Both the position numbers and the translations under genes were made by a program. Shown here piece after piece: positions 30,129 to 42,740 of a stretch of DNA of 64,000 bases. Where the stretch lies: the NCBI RefSeq assembly GCF_963678635.1, contig NC_087067.1, forward strand, positions 53,872,233-53,936,232, read 5' to 3'. Within the stretch, counting starts at the first letter, position 1, and each line of letters begins with the position of its first letter. This DNA comes from Symsagittifera roscoffensis (taxonomy: Eukaryota > Xenacoelomorpha > Acoela > Convolutidae). Below the pieces are notes generated by a model that did not search any database, was not told the origin of the DNA, and saw nothing but the letters and a program-made list of their open reading frames with translations.

Positions 30129-30283
30129 TCAAGAGAGAGGTAAAGGAGATCTCAATACCAGTCTACGATCCAAACAGAGGCAATTTGAAACCTCAGGAGC
30201 TGTGTGCCATCCTGCGCGTGAATTTCGCGGAAAGGGAGGTCACAGTACACTTGCGCAAGAAGTATTACCTGAGCATTGCCTGA
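30129..30283 (+). pseudogene. Macro-domain tail relic, unit 1
   Basis: EISIPVYDPNRGNLKPQELC through RKKYYLSIA and TGA, one frame without stops, matching the minus-strand macro domain end. Confidence 0.8.
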
Positions 30284-30869
30284 TTTTTGAGTTGGAACTG
30301 GAGTCTTTAGTTGGGACTTTATAGGGTAAAATGGGTGGTCGTACTTAGTGTAAGAATTATTTTAAAAAGAATATCTGGGTTGCTTAATTGAAAGAATATC
30401 TACGGTGCTAGGTTAAAACAACAATTGAATGATTTTATCTTGAATTGACGTTTGAAGTGGTGCACGTAAACTTGAAGCTTTGCTCATTGGAGCAAGCAGT
30501 CGACTAATTGATGAAAAAAAATCTCTTTTCAAAACTGTATAAAACCTTTTCATTTTGTAATTGTGAGTTAGCCAAGTAGTAGCGAACTGAAAAGGCTAAA
30601 ATGCAGTTCTGTTTTCAGAGTGAACTTGATAATTTTACAGAAAAAAGAATCGCGAAACAATCGAAACCGACTTTCAAAAGATCTAGTGAAGATCTGAAGA
30701 TCCACACAGTCAAGAGAACCTAGAGCAAAACCTTCTCGAGTGATTAAATTTGGTTAGTATTTCTTGGGTGGTAGTTTCTGGGTTGGTACATCTTGAGCTG
30801 TAATATCAGATTTGGTGTTTCTTGAGCATTCTAAACTCCTCAGTTATGGCTGATCATTTCTGAAAATCG

Positions 30870-31496
30870 ATGCCAGTGGCACTGAAAAAGCCAACACTCG
30901 ATGAATTACAGGCGTTTGGGTCATCTGGACTTTTCCCAAATGAACGAGTGGATAGCGGTGATGTTGAGTGCCATCTTACAACTAGGTTCTCAAGGAGAAG
31001 GTAGGAAGTCTGAATTGGAGACCTTGTTGATGGGGACTGCACTTACGATGAAATTTCGAACCAGGTGCAAACCAGAAGGCTGTCGTGGAGCACCGATGGA
31101 TGCATGAGGGATTCAATTTGGCGAGAAATCCCGGCTTGAATAACACCACTTGAGTATGGTGCTGGCAAGTTTCTTCTTCCCACTCGGCCAAGGAATAGGA
31201 TGGGAGGTCCAATGAGTATGGTCCTGCTTGAGTATGGTGCTGGCAAGTTTCTTCTTCCCACTCGGCCAAGGAATAGGATGGGAGGTCCAATGAGCAGATA
31301 TAGAAGTTGCAGCAGGAAGCTGTCAAAGGTAGGGATCGAAAGGCGAAGTCGCCGAGTGAACCTCTCGTGACACGTTCAAGGCCAGACTTGAAAATGGAGG
31401 TTGACGAAGTGCCCAGGGCGACTGGCCGGTTCAATTTCGATTGCGTTGCTCAAGAGCAAATTAGTGAAGATCTGGTGACTTGGACCCCTCCATAAC
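30870..31496 (+). pseudogene. ORF A relic, unit 2
   Basis: Near-copy of the unit 1 A relic, with WIAVMLSAILQLGSQGEG and ELETLLMGTA and the same 78-bp internal duplication. Confidence 0.7.
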
Positions 31497-31739
31497 CCAC
31501 ACCATTTTTCAGAGATCTGGACTTCAGACAGACCAAGCTGCTAACAGTAGATGTGGCACTCCCTGGATTGACGCCCAACTCAACCAGTGGCAGCCAAAAC
31601 AGCGCGGGGACGTCCAGTCACGAGGAATTACAAAAAAGATTGCAGGCAAGGTCGGCGAGAGCGCCGCGTCGGGAGAGGAGCCGGCTTCTTGGAAGATACA
31701 TCCGGTGTGGGGTGCCTTTATATCTAACTACAAGAAAGA

Positions 31740-32410
31740 CGTCAATTCGAGATACCATAACACAATAGGGAGGACTGGACGAGCGCCAAGTGGGAAAGGA
31801 GAGCTGCATTCCACGATGCGGCCTGGGTCGATTATCTGACGAAACCAAGGATACCCGAAGGCGCAGTTCACTTGATCATAGGAACAGCTTGGTCAGCGTT
31901 CTCACTAGAGTCAGTGTTCTCACTAGAATCAGGGTTTACCCTCAAATCGATATCTTGAGCTTTTTAGGTGCGGGGAAACCTCAGATGCTGGCTTCACCAG
32001 AGATGCTGCAGGTGAGGAAAATACATACGGTCACAATGATAATGGGCGCGAATGACCTTTTTAGAGGCGAATCCAGGAAGATGACACAGTTATTGGAGAA
32101 ATTAAGCTGCTTGTTGCAAGAGGTGAGGATCTATCTGGATCCCACAAAATTGACGATTTGTAAAGTGCCGTAGAACATGCAGCTGGACGACAAAAGACGA
32201 AACAAGAACTAGAGGGTGCGTCATATCAACGGCGCGATAGTTGAGATCCAGAGAAATAGCGTCCTGCCCTTGAGGTTGCTGGGTTTGACCTGCATGATGA
32301 AACACTGCCTGCCGGATGGGTGCGAATCTGAACGCATCCATTTTGATCAACCAAGAGGCATGGAGTGGCTGAACAAAGTGTTCCAGAGACACAAGAACAG
32401 TCTAGAGTCT
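31740..32410 (+). pseudogene. SGNH-like relic, unit 2
   Basis: TVTMIMGANDLFRGESRKMT and CESERIHFDQPRGMEWLNKV are clearer here than in unit 1. Two 18-bp repeats precede the GxND block. Confidence 0.55.
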
Positions 32411-33124
32411 GATTTGGTGGAAACGGGGCATTTTATTTGGACCACCTCCACAACTTCTCTTTTCCCGGTCAGACCCGTGGAGGACAGGCTAGGGTGGAGA
32501 GGAGACTCTAGAGATAGCTCGGCAAGTAACAGAAAGAGGCTTCAAGTCTTGACATCCCACGAGAACAATACGAGAGGCTTTTCGACAACATAAAATTTTG
32601 TGGTGTCTTCTGTCTGTCGTGGTGGTGGAGCGTGGGAACAAGAAAAATGCCTCAGGACAACTTCTCAACTTCTGGTACTTTGAAAAAGTAAGGAATTTCG
32701 ATTTACAAGAGTTGGCATGCAGACAGGAGTTGATGGAGAATCTGGAACCCAAGAGCTTGTCCCATGAAGAATTGAGTCACCACTTTTTCGTGGCCTGGCT
32801 AAAAGCGCACGAGGCGCATTGTTTCGAGATAAGACCCTAGAGACGGAGGATTAACCAAGTATCCCTAGAAAGTCAGTATTTGGCCCAATCAAATATCGAA
32901 CCTTGAAGGAATTGGGAAGCCCGGGAGCAATTGCAGAACCACCAAAGCATCGCACGAAACTGGACAGAATAAGGGTAGCGATACCTGCTCAATTTTGAGC
33001 AGTGGAAAAGCTTATGGATCCCAAGATTGGGGGGCTTTCTGACACTGCTTATGCGGGGCCAGAACTGTTGAATAATGCGATATATGGGGAGGGATTTAGA
33101 GTGTCCAAATTAGCTAAGGCTATG
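32411..33124 (+). pseudogene. Unidentified coding relic, unit 2
   Basis: Counterpart of 26,151-26,879, with longer open stretches such as LLNFWYFEKVRNFDLQELAC. Confidence 0.4.
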
Positions 33125-34183
33125 GCCGGATAAGATTGATCGGATCCGGCGTCCGCGAAAGTCATAATTGTTGCAAGTTGGGACTTCATGGGAGCGTCGG
33201 AGAAGTTGTTCTGGCAGGAGACATGTTTTGGCAATATGTCTCTGGGAACATCTCGTGTACGTATTGTCAGGGGCAAAGTTGAACGAAATAATTATCTTAA
33301 AGGGAGCGATTAAATCAGGGACGCCATGTAAACCTGAGCTGCTGTCGTTTGACGGATTGAATGATCACCTGCACGCGGAAGGACTTCAGGTGATCTGGCG
33401 GATGGTGGAAAAACAAGAGTTGGTGGCGGTAAGGCTAGCATTGAAGACAAAAGTGGTGTTCATAAACTGGATAAGCGAGCACGCCGCTGGCCCTTCAATA
33501 GTGGTGCTGGCACTTATAGCGGAGAGCAGTGGAGTGTGAATGCTGATTGCTAATCCCAATCGTGGATAGGAGCGGAAGAACTTGCGATTCTTGAGATCGC
33601 AACTGGCAGCAAGCTGAGAAGATATCCCATGCCCTGAATGGCAACTACGAGTTTGCCAACACTTTGATAGTGCTCGATGAGGTGTTGTGTCTGGATGTCT
33701 CGAACCTGACCAGGCATTTGAAGTTCAAACCAGTAAACAAGGACGACCATCGCGTTATCAATCACTTGATTACGAAAATGTGGTTTTTGAAACATGGAGC
33801 TCACAATTGTCAGCTAGCTCAATGAGTAGTTAATTGAGACCGGTGCATGATCGGAGAAACTGATCGACAAGCAGAACAACAGGAATCATTGGTGTATTGC
33901 CTCAGGCAAGAAAAAGGAAGGTAGCTTTTCCTAGCCCCAAGTTTCGAGAGCGTTGATGACAAGACAAAAGAAACTGCTCCCACCTTGATAATGCAAGGGT
34001 GGGAGTTTATGCAGAATCAGCACGAGAAAGCGAAAAAAAGAGAGTTGAAGATAGGTACAATTGTCTTACTGGAGAATGATACAATCATTGCTCATTTTTG
34101 GAAGGATCAGGTCAGGGGGAATTGTAAACGATGAAAGCATGTAAAATCTTGAGATTCGTCCACCTTTGTAGGGAGAAGAGGTC
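33125..34183 (+). pseudogene. GLND-containing relic, unit 2
   Basis: ELLSFDGLNDHLHAEGLQVI and KTKVVFINWISEHAAGPSIV lie in one open frame of 123 codons. Function unknown. Confidence 0.45.
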
Positions 34184-35070
34184 ATGGATAGGTTGTTCTC
34201 GGCTGGTAAAAAGATCTTCGAAGCTTTCATCCAGAATGGGCCAGCTTTCCGACTCAGCAGATGTAAGGAGCTCTTACGGAACGATGCGTTTTTGATCTTG
34301 AGCCTTTTGACGCACGGGAATCTGGCAGTATTTCATCGTTTGATGAAGTATGATGATCCGATAGCCCGGCACAAGTTCATCCCACCATCCAAACCTGCTC
34401 GTGCAAGTGCGCTGCTGGGCTGAAAACACTCCTGGTGGATCCCTATTGATGCAGAATAGGCATTTGACGGAAGACTAAACGGATCTGAAGTCTAGAGGGC
34501 AGGTTCTGGAGGTGAATGGGGGTATGCCACTTTTGAACGACCTGTGCTTGGCCATGCGATCGGATCCCCTAAGAGTGTTAAGTGGTTTGGTGGAAGTGTT
34601 GACTTGCGTCTATGGGCCAGCAGTGACCTATACTTTCCCGGACCCCCTAATTGCGGCGTAATGGCACTCGGTGATACATGTCAATTTGAGCAGCGTACTT
34701 GATGGGACGACGTTGAATTGGTGCGAGCAGGAACACTTGAGAACGCAGATGAGTGAGACGGTACTGTTTGGGAAGATCAAGGATCCCAAATTGATTGTGT
34801 TGAATTTTAGAGAATGGGCGGAAAGTGACAGGGCCTGGTTGAAGCATGCCTAAAGTTCTTGAACTTGAACCCTCTTGAGAAGCAAGCTGGAGAGATCTTG
34901 AAAATCCGGCTTAGACGGAAAAATTCTAGTTGATAAAGAGGCAGCTGAGCGTGAATCTTTAGCGGGATATGCTACCAACCGCCTTTTCAGAGTTCCCTGT
35001 CGTGAGGAAATTGAATTTGGGGAGGACCAGTTTCTTGTTGTTATCGTCCGCTCAGGCTAAGAAAATGCTA
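34184..35070 (+). pseudogene. ORF B relic, unit 2
   Basis: FIQNGPAF, LTHGNLAVFHRLMKYDDP, MPLLNDLCLAMRSDPLRVL, YGPAVTYTFPDP and DGTTLNWCEQEHLRTQM match ORF B. Frame changes occur near 34,430 and 34,665. Confidence 0.85.
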
Positions 35071-35084
35071 GTGCAAAAATGACA

Positions 35085-35385
35085 AAATGACTAGAAATTG
35101 CTCCAAATAGATAAGAACAGGGGAAAGACAAAAAGGGGCCCTGGAGAAGGACAGCTAAAAGTTCATGAGCCAGTTTAACAAGGAGCGATATGAGCTACAC
35201 GATCTCACGGCGGGCGGTGAAGTGGCCTGTAAGAGGAGGGACGAAGAGAAAACCCTGCCCAGGCATAAAATGAGGAACCCAGAAATGAGGAAGGATTGCG
35301 AGAGGTGGATCAATGCATCCTTGTCATGCCTGCAGGTGAGGGATCTCAGAAATATGAAGTTGCTGCTGAAATCGGTATAGGGCGC
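35085..35385 (+). pseudogene. Integrase zinc-binding relic, unit 2
   Basis: RWINASLSCLQVRDLRNMKL matches the integrase; one of the two zinc-binding cysteines reads Ser. Confidence 0.75.
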
Positions 35386-35414
35386 GGAAAGAGATTTCGC
35401 AAATGAAGAGAGAG

Positions 35415-35562
35415 GTGAAGGAGTCTCATTACCAGTCTACGATCCAAACAGAGGCAATTCGAAACCTCAGGAGCTGTGTGCCATCCTACTCGTGAATTTC
35501 ACGGAAAGGGAGACAGCTCATTACACCTGCACAAGAAGTATTACCTGAGCATTGCCTGATTT
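35415..35562 (+). pseudogene. Macro-domain tail relic, unit 2
   Basis: SLPVYDPNRGNSKPQELCAI matches, then a small frame change near 35,510 spoils the end. Confidence 0.7.
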
Positions 35563-36152
35563 TTGAGTTGCGACAGGACTCTTGAATTGGGACTTTATAG
35601 GGTAAACTGGGTGGTCGTACTTAGTGTAAGAATTATTTTTAAAAGAATATCTTGGTTGCTTAATTTAATGATAAAATCCAAATTCTACGGTGCCAGATTA
35701 AAACAACAATTGAATGATTTTATCTTGAATTGACGTTTGAAGTGGTGCACGTAAACTTGAAGCGTTGCTCATTGGAGCAAGCAGTCGACTAATTGATGAA
35801 AAAAATCTCTTTTCAAAACTGTATAAAACCTTTTCATTTTGTAATTGTGAGTTAGCCAAGTAGTAGCGAACTGAAAAGGCTAAAATGCAGTTCTGTTTTC
35901 AGAGTGAACTTGAGAATTTTACAGAAAAAAGAATCGCGAAACGATCAAAACCGACTTTCAAAACATTTAGTGAGGATCTGGAGATTCACACATCCAAGAG
36001 AATCTAGAGCAAAACCTTCTCGAGTGATTAAATTTGGTAAGTTTTTCTTGCGTGACAGTTTCTGGATTGGTACAAATTGAGCGGTAATATCAGAGTTGGT
36101 GTTTCTTGAGCAATCTAAACTCATCAGTTGTGGCTGATCATTTCTGAAAATT

Positions 36153-36690
36153 GATGCCAGTGGCACTGAAAAAGCCAATACTCGATGAATTACAGGTGTT
36201 TGGGTGATCTGGACTTTTCCCAAGTGAACGAGTGGATAGCGGTGATGTTGAGTGCCATCTTACAACTAGGTTCTCAAGGAGAAGGTAGGAAGTCTGAAAT
36301 GGAGACCTTGTTGATTGTGGGCTGCACGTACGATGAAATCTCGAACAAGGAGCAAACCAGAAAGCTGTCATAGAGCACTGATGGATGTTTGAGGGATTCA
36401 ATTTGGCGAGAAATCCCGGCTTGAATAACACCACTGAGTATGGTGCTGGCAAGTTTCTTCTTCCCACTCGGCCAAAGAACAGGATGGGAGGTCCAATGAG
36501 CAGATATAGAAGTTGCCGCAGGAAGCTGTCAAAGGTAGAGATGGAAAAGCGAAGTCGCCGAGTGAACCTCTGGTGACACGTTCAAGTCCAGATTTGAAAA
36601 TGGAGGTTGACAAAGTGCCCAGGGCGACTGGCCGGTTCAATATCGATTGCGTTGCTCAAGAGCAAATTAGTGAAGATCTGGAGACTTGGA
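36153..36690 (+). pseudogene. ORF A relic, unit 3
   Basis: Best single-frame A match in the array: QVNEWIAVMLSAILQLGSQG and EMETLLIVGCTYDEISN, then LARNPGLNNTTEYGAGKF. Confidence 0.72.
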
Positions 36691-36949
36691 CCCCTCGATT
36701 ACCCACACCATTTTTGAGAGATCTGGACTTCAGACAGACCAAGCTGCCAACAGTAGATGTGGCACTCCCTGGATTGACGCCCAACTCAACCAGTGGCAGC
36801 CAAAACAGCGCGGGGACGTCCAGTCACGAGGAATTACAAAAAAGATTGCAGGCAAGGTCGGCGAGAGCGCCGCGTCGGGAGAGGAGCCGGCTTCTTGGAA
36901 GATATATCCGGTGTGGGGTGCCTTTATATCTAACTACAAGAAAGACGTC

Positions 36950-37625
36950 AATTCGAGATACCATAACACAATAGGGAGGACTGGACGAGTGCCCAGTTGG
37001 AAAGGAGAGCAGCATTCCACGATGCGGCCTGGGTGGATAATCTGACGAAACCACGGATACCAAAAGCGCAGTTCACTTGATCATAGGAACAGCTCGGTCA
37101 GGGTTCTCACTAGAGTCAGGGTTCTCACTAGAGTCAGGGTTCTCACTAGAGTCAGGGTTTACCCTCAAATCGATATCTTGAGCTTCTCAGGTGCGGCGAA
37201 ACCTCAGATGCTGGCTTCACCAGAGATACTGCAGGTGAGTAAAATACATACGTTCACAATGATAATGGGCGCGAATGTCATTTCTAGAGGCGAATCCACG
37301 AAGATGACCCAGTTATTGGAGAAATTAAGCTGCTTGTTGCAAGAGGTGAGGATCTATCTGGATCCCACAAAATTGACGATTTGTACGGTGCCGTAGAACA
37401 TGCAGCTGGACGACAAAGGACGAAACAAGAACTAGAGAGCGCGCCATATCAACGGCGCGATAGTTGAGATCCAGAGAGAGAATTAGCGTCCTGCCCTTGA
37501 GGTTCCTGGTTGTGACCGGCATGATGAAAGACTGCCTGCCGACTGGGTGCTAATCTAAACGCATCCACTTTGATCAACCAAGAGGCATGGAGTGGCTGAA
37601 CAAACTCTTCCAGCGACACAAGAAC
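36950..37625 (+). pseudogene. SGNH-like relic, unit 3
   Basis: IHTFTMIMGANVISRGESTK: the Asp of GxND is lost (GANV). An 18-bp repeat array at 37,100-37,160 is expanded to three copies. Confidence 0.5.
37100..37160 (+). repeat. 18-bp minisatellite in the SGNH-like relic, unit 3
   Basis: GTTCTCACTAGAGTCAGG repeats three times in units 3 and 4 (here and at 41,396-41,455) and about twice in units 1, 2 and 6 (25,640, 31,898, 54,279 and 56,331). Being 18 bp, it would add the hexapeptide VLTRVR without changing frame. Confidence 0.85.
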
Positions 37626-38494
37626 AGTCACGAGACGCCTTGTGAACCCGAGCTGCTGTTGTTTGGCGGATTGAATGATCACCTGCACAAGGAAGGACTT
37701 CATGTGATCTGGCGGACGGTGGAAAAACAAGAGTTAGTGGCGTTAAGGTTAGGATCGAAGACCAAAGTGGTGTTCATAAACTGGATAAGCGAGCGCGCCG
37801 CCGGCCCTTCAATAGTGGTGCTGGCACTTATAGCGGAGAGCAGTGGAGTGTGAATGCTGATTGCTAATCCCAATCGTGGATAGGAGTGGAAGAACTTGCG
37901 ATTCTTGAGATCGCAACTGGCAGCAAGCTGAGAAGATATCCCATGCCCTGAATGACAACTACGAGTTTGCCGAACTTTGATAGTGCTCGATGAGGTGTTG
38001 TGTCTGGATGTCTCGAACCTGCCCAGGCAATTGAAGTTCAAACCAGAAAACAATGACGACCATCGCGTGATCAATCACTTGACTACAAATGTGTGGTTTT
38101 TGAAACATGGTGCTCACAATCGTCAGCTAGCTCAATGGGTAGTTAATTGAGACCGGTGCATGATCGGAGAAACTTATCAACAAGCAAAACAACAGGAATC
38201 ATTGGTGTTTTGCCTCACGCAAGAAAGAGGAAGTTAGCTTTTCCTAACCCAAAGACTCGAGAGCGTTGGTGACAAGACAAAAGAAACTGCTCCCACCTTG
38301 ATCATGCAAGGGTGGGAGTTTATGCAGAATCAGCACGAGAAAGCGGAAAGAAGAGAGTTGAAGTTAGGTACAATTGTCTTACTGGAGAATGATACAATCA
38401 TTGCTCATTTTCGGAAGGATCAGGTCAGGGGGAATTGTGAACGATGAAAGCATATGAAATCTTGAGATTCGTCAACCGTTGTTGGGAGAAGGGG
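37626..38494 (+). pseudogene. GLND-containing relic, unit 3 (after deletion)
   Basis: ELLLFGGLNDHLHKEGLHVI follows HKNSHETPCE directly, marking the deletion junction shared with unit 4. Confidence 0.5.
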
Positions 38495-39370
38495 TCATGG
38501 ATAGGTTGTTCTAGGCTGGTAGAAAGATCTTCGAAGCTTTCATCCAGGATGGGCCAGCTTTCCTACTCAGCAGATGTAAGGAGCTCTTACGGAACGATGC
38601 GTTTTTGATCTTGAGCCTTTTGACGCACGGGAATCTGGCAGTATTTCATCGTTTGATGAAGTATGAGGATCCGATAGCCACGGCACAAGTTCATCCCACC
38701 ATCCAAACCTGCTGGGCTGAAAACACTCCTGGTGGATCCCTATTGATGCAGAATAGGCATTTGACGGAAGACTAAACGGATCTGAAGTCTAGAGGGCAGG
38801 TTCTGGAGGTGAATGGGGGTATGCCACTTTTGAACGACCTGTGCTTGGCCATGCGATCGGATCCCCTAAGAGTGTTAAGTGGTTTGGTGGAAGTGTTGAC
38901 TTGCGTCTATGGGCCAGCAGTGACCTATACTTTCCCGGACCCCTTAATTGCGGCGTAATGGCACTCGGTGATACATGCCAATTTGAGCAGCGTACTTGAT
39001 GGGACGACGTTGAATTGGTGCGAGCAGGAACACTTGAGAACGCAGATGAGTGAGACGGTACTGTTTGGGAAGATCAAGGATCCCAAATTGATTGTGTTGA
39101 ATTTTAGAGAATGGGCGGAAAGTGACAGGGCCTGGTTGAAGCATGCCTAAAGTTCTTGAACTTGAACCCTCTTGAGAAGCAAGCTGGAGAGATCTTGAAA
39201 ATCCGGCTTAGACGGAAAAATTCTAGTTGATAAAGAGGCAGCTGAGCGTGAATCTTTAGCGGGATATGCTACCAACCGCCTTTTCAGAGTTCCCTGTCGT
39301 GAGGAAATTGAATTTGGGGAGGACCAGTTTCTTGTTGTTATCGTCCGCTCAGGCTAAGAAAATGCTAGTG
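38495..39370 (+). pseudogene. ORF B relic, unit 3
   Basis: Same B motifs as unit 2, with almost identical DNA over 38,780-39,370 against 34,480-35,070. Confidence 0.82.
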
Positions 39371-39379
39371 CAAAAATGA

Positions 39380-39857
39380 CAAAATGACTAGAAATTGCTC
39401 CAAATAGATAAGAACAGGGGAAAGACAAAAGGGGGCCCTGGAGAAGGACAGCTAAAAGTTCTTGAGCCAGTTTAACAAGGAGCGATAAGAGCTACACGAT
39501 CTCACGGCGGGCGGTGAAGTGGCCTGTAAGAGGAGGGACGAAGAGAAAACCCTGCCAGGCATAAAATGAGGAACCCAGAAATGAGGAAGGATTGCGAGAG
39601 GTGGATAAATGCATGCTTGTCATGCCTGCAGGTGAGGGATCTCAGAAATATGAAGTTGCTGCTGAAATCGGTATAGGGCGCGGAAAGAGATTTCGCAAAT
39701 GAAGAGAGAGGTGAAGGAGGTCTCATTACCACTCTATGATCCAAACAGAGGCAATTCGAAACCTCAGGAGCTGTGTGCCATCCTACTCGTGAATTTCACG
39801 GAATGGGAGACATCACATTACACCTGCACAAGAAGTATTACCTGAGCATTGCCTGAT
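39380..39857 (+). pseudogene. Integrase zinc-binding and macro-tail relics, unit 3
   Basis: ACLSCLQVRDLRNMKLLL (near 39,610-39,670) and then PLYDPNRGNSKPQELC (near 39,730). One base is lost in the CCTGCCAGG stretch near 39,550. Confidence 0.7.
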
Positions 39858-40449
39858 TTTTGAGTTGCGACAGGACTCTTGAATTGGGACTTTATAGGGT
39901 AAACTGGGTGGTCGTACTTAGTGTAAGAACTATTTTTAAAAGAATATCTTGGTTGCTTAATTTAATGATAAAATCCAAATTCTACGGTGCCAGATTAAAA
40001 CAACAATTGAATGATTTTATCTTGAATTGACGTTTGAAGTGGTGCACGTAAACTTGAAGCTTTGCTCATTGGAGCAAGCAGTCGACTAATTGATGAAAAA
40101 AATCTCTTTTCAAAACTGTATAAAACCTTTTCATTTTGTAATTGTGAGTTAGCCAAGTAGTAGCGAATTGAAAAGGCTAAAATGCAGTTCTGTTTTCAGA
40201 GTGAACTTGATAATTTTATTAAAAAAAAAGAATCGCGAAACGACCAAACCGACTTTCAAATATTTAGTGAGGATCTGAAGATTCACACATTCAAGAGAAT
40301 CTAGAGCAAAACCTTCTCGAGTGATTAAATTTGGTAAGTTTTTCTTGCGTGGCAGTTTCTGGATTGGTACAACTTGAGCGGTAATATCAGAGTTGGTGTT
40401 TCTTGAGCAATCTAAACTCATCAGTTGTGGCTGATCATTCTGAAAACCG

Positions 40450-42740
40450 ATGCCAGTGGCACTGAAAAAGCCAACACTCGATGAATTACTGGTGTTTGTG
40501 TGATCTGGACTTTTCCCAAGTGAACGAGTGGATAGCGGTGATGTTGAGTGCCATCTTACAACTAGGTTCTCAAGGAGAAGGTAGGAAGTCTGAAATGGAG
40601 ACCTTGTTGATTGTGGGCTGCACGTACGATGAAATCTCGAACAAGGAGCAAACCAGAAAGCTGTCGTAGAGCACTGATGGATGTTTGAGGGATTCAATTT
40701 GGCGAGAAATCCCGGCTTGAATAACACCACTGAGTATGGTGCTGGCAAGTTTCTTCTTCCCACTCGGCCAAAGAACAGGATGGGAGGTCCAATGAGCAGA
40801 TATAGAAGTTGCCGCAGGAAGCTGTCAAAGGTAGAGATGGAAAAGCGAAGTCGCCGAGTGAACCTCTGGTGACACGTTCAAGGCCAGATTTGAAAATGGA
40901 GGTTGACAAAGTGCCCAGGGCGACTGGCCGGTTCAATATCGATTGCGTTGCTCAAGAGCAAATTAGTGAAGATCTGGAGACTTGGACCCCTCGATTACCC
41001 ACACCATTTTTGAGAGATCTGGACTTCAGACAGACCAAGCTGCTAACAGTAGATGTGGCACTCCCTGGATTGACGCCCAACTCAACCAGTGGCAGCCAAA
41101 ACAGCGCGGGGACGTCCAGTCACGAGGAATTACAAAAAAGATTGCAGGCAAGGTCGGCGAGAGCGCCGCGTCGGGAGAGGAGCCGGCTACTTGGAAGATA
41201 CATCCGGTGTGGGGTGCCTTTATATCTAACTACAAGAAAGACGTCAATTCGAGATACCATAACACAATAGGGAGGACTGGACGAGTGCCCAGTTGGAAAG
41301 GAGAGCAGCATTCCACGATGCGGCCTGGGTGGATTATCTGACGAAACCACGGATACCAAAAGCGCAGTTCACTTGATCATAGGAACAGCTTGGTCAGGGT
41401 TCTCACTAGAGTCAGGGTTCTCACTAGAGTCAGGGTTCTCACTAGAGTCAGGGTTTACCCTCAAATCGATATCTTGAGCTTCTCAGGTGCGGCAAAACCT
41501 CAGATGCTGGCTTCACCAGAGATACTGCAGGTGAGGAAAATACATACGTTCACAATGATAATGGGCGCGAATGTCATTTCTAGAGGCGAATCCACGAAGA
41601 TGACTCAGTTATTGGAGAAATTAAGCTGCTTGATGCAAGAGGTGAGGATCTATCTGGATCCCACAAAATTGACGATTTGTACGGTGCCGTAGAACATGCA
41701 GCTGGACGACAAAGGACGAAACAAGAACTAGAGAGCGCGCCATATCAACGGCGCGATAGTTGAGATCCAGAGAGAGAATTAGCGTCCTGCCCTTGAGGTT
41801 CCTGGTTGTGACCGGCATGATGAAAGACTGCCTGCCGACTGGGTGCTAATCTAAACGCAACCACTTTGATCAACCAAGAGGCATGGAGTGGCTGAACAAA
41901 CTCTTCCAGCGACACAAGAACAGTCACGAGACGCCTTGTGAACCCGAGCTGCTGTTGTTTGGCGGATTGAATGATCACCTGCACAAGGAAGGACTTCAGG
42001 TGATCTGGCGGACGGTGGAAAAACAAGAGTTAGTGGCGTTAAGGTTAGGATCGAAGACCAAAGTGGTGTTCATAAACTGGATAAGCGAGCACGCCGCCGG
42101 CCCTTCAATAGTGGTGCTGGCACTTATAGCGGAGAGCAGTGGAGTGTGAATGCTGATTGCTAATCCCAATCGTGAATAGGAGCGGAAGAACTTGCGATTC
42201 TTGAGATCGCAACTGGCAGCAATCTGAGAAGATATCCCATGCCCTGAATGGCAACTACGAGTTTGCCGAACTTTGATAGTGCTCGATGAGGTGTTGTGTC
42301 TGGATGTCTCGAACCTGCCCAGGCAATTGAAATTCAAACCAGAAAACAATGACGACCATCGCGTGACCAATCACTTGACTACAATTGTGTGGTTTTTGAA
42401 ACATGGTGCTCACAATCGTCAGCTAGCTTAATGGGTAGTTAATTGAGACCGGTGCATGATCGGAGAAACTGATCAACAAGCAAAACAACAGGAATCATTG
42501 GTGTTTTTCCTAACGCAAGAAAGAGGAAGTTAGCTTTTCCTAACCCAAAGACTCAAGGGTGGGAGTTTATGCAGAATCAGCACGAGAAAGCGGAAAGAAG
42601 AGAGTTGAAGTTAGGTATAATTGTCTTACTGGAGAATGATACAATCATTGCTCATTTTCGGAAGGATCAGGTCAGGGGGAATTGTGAACGTTGAAAGCAT
42701 ATGAAATCTTGAGATTCGTCAACCGTTGTTGGGAGAAGAG
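40450..42740 (+). pseudogene. A, SGNH-like and GLND relics, unit 4
   Basis: A relic 40,450-40,985, SGNH-like relic 41,250-41,920 (GANV as in unit 3), GLND relic from 41,925. About 50 nt found in unit 3 near 38,265-38,312 are missing at 42,550. Confidence 0.7.

Larger units (their letters stand above)
24613..30869 (+). repeat. Array unit 1 (6.26 kb)
   Basis: Unit order is A relic, SGNH-like relic, unidentified relic, second unidentified relic, B relic fused to integrase relic (present twice), macro tail, spacer. Units are defined by the ATGCCAGTGGCACTG anchor at 24613, 30870, 36153, 40450 and 53327. Unit 1 shares a private 78-bp duplication in the A relic (24,892-25,046) with unit 2 only. Confidence 0.85.
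30870..36152 (+). repeat. Array unit 2 (5.28 kb)
   Basis: Same order as unit 1 but with a single B-integrase block. It shares with unit 1 the 78-bp duplication (31,149-31,305) and the DNA is very close over long stretches (for example 30,450-31,150 against 24,190-24,890). Confidence 0.85.
36153..40449 (+). repeat. Array unit 3 (4.30 kb)
   Basis: Shorter because of a deletion near 37,630 that joins the SGNH-like relic to the GLND relic and removes about 0.95 kb. Unit 4 has the identical junction. It lacks the 78-bp duplication of units 1 and 2. Confidence 0.85.

Noticed and set aside
37100-37160. CRISPR-like short repeats
   Set aside because: The 18-bp units are directly adjacent with no spacers, and the setting is eukaryotic.
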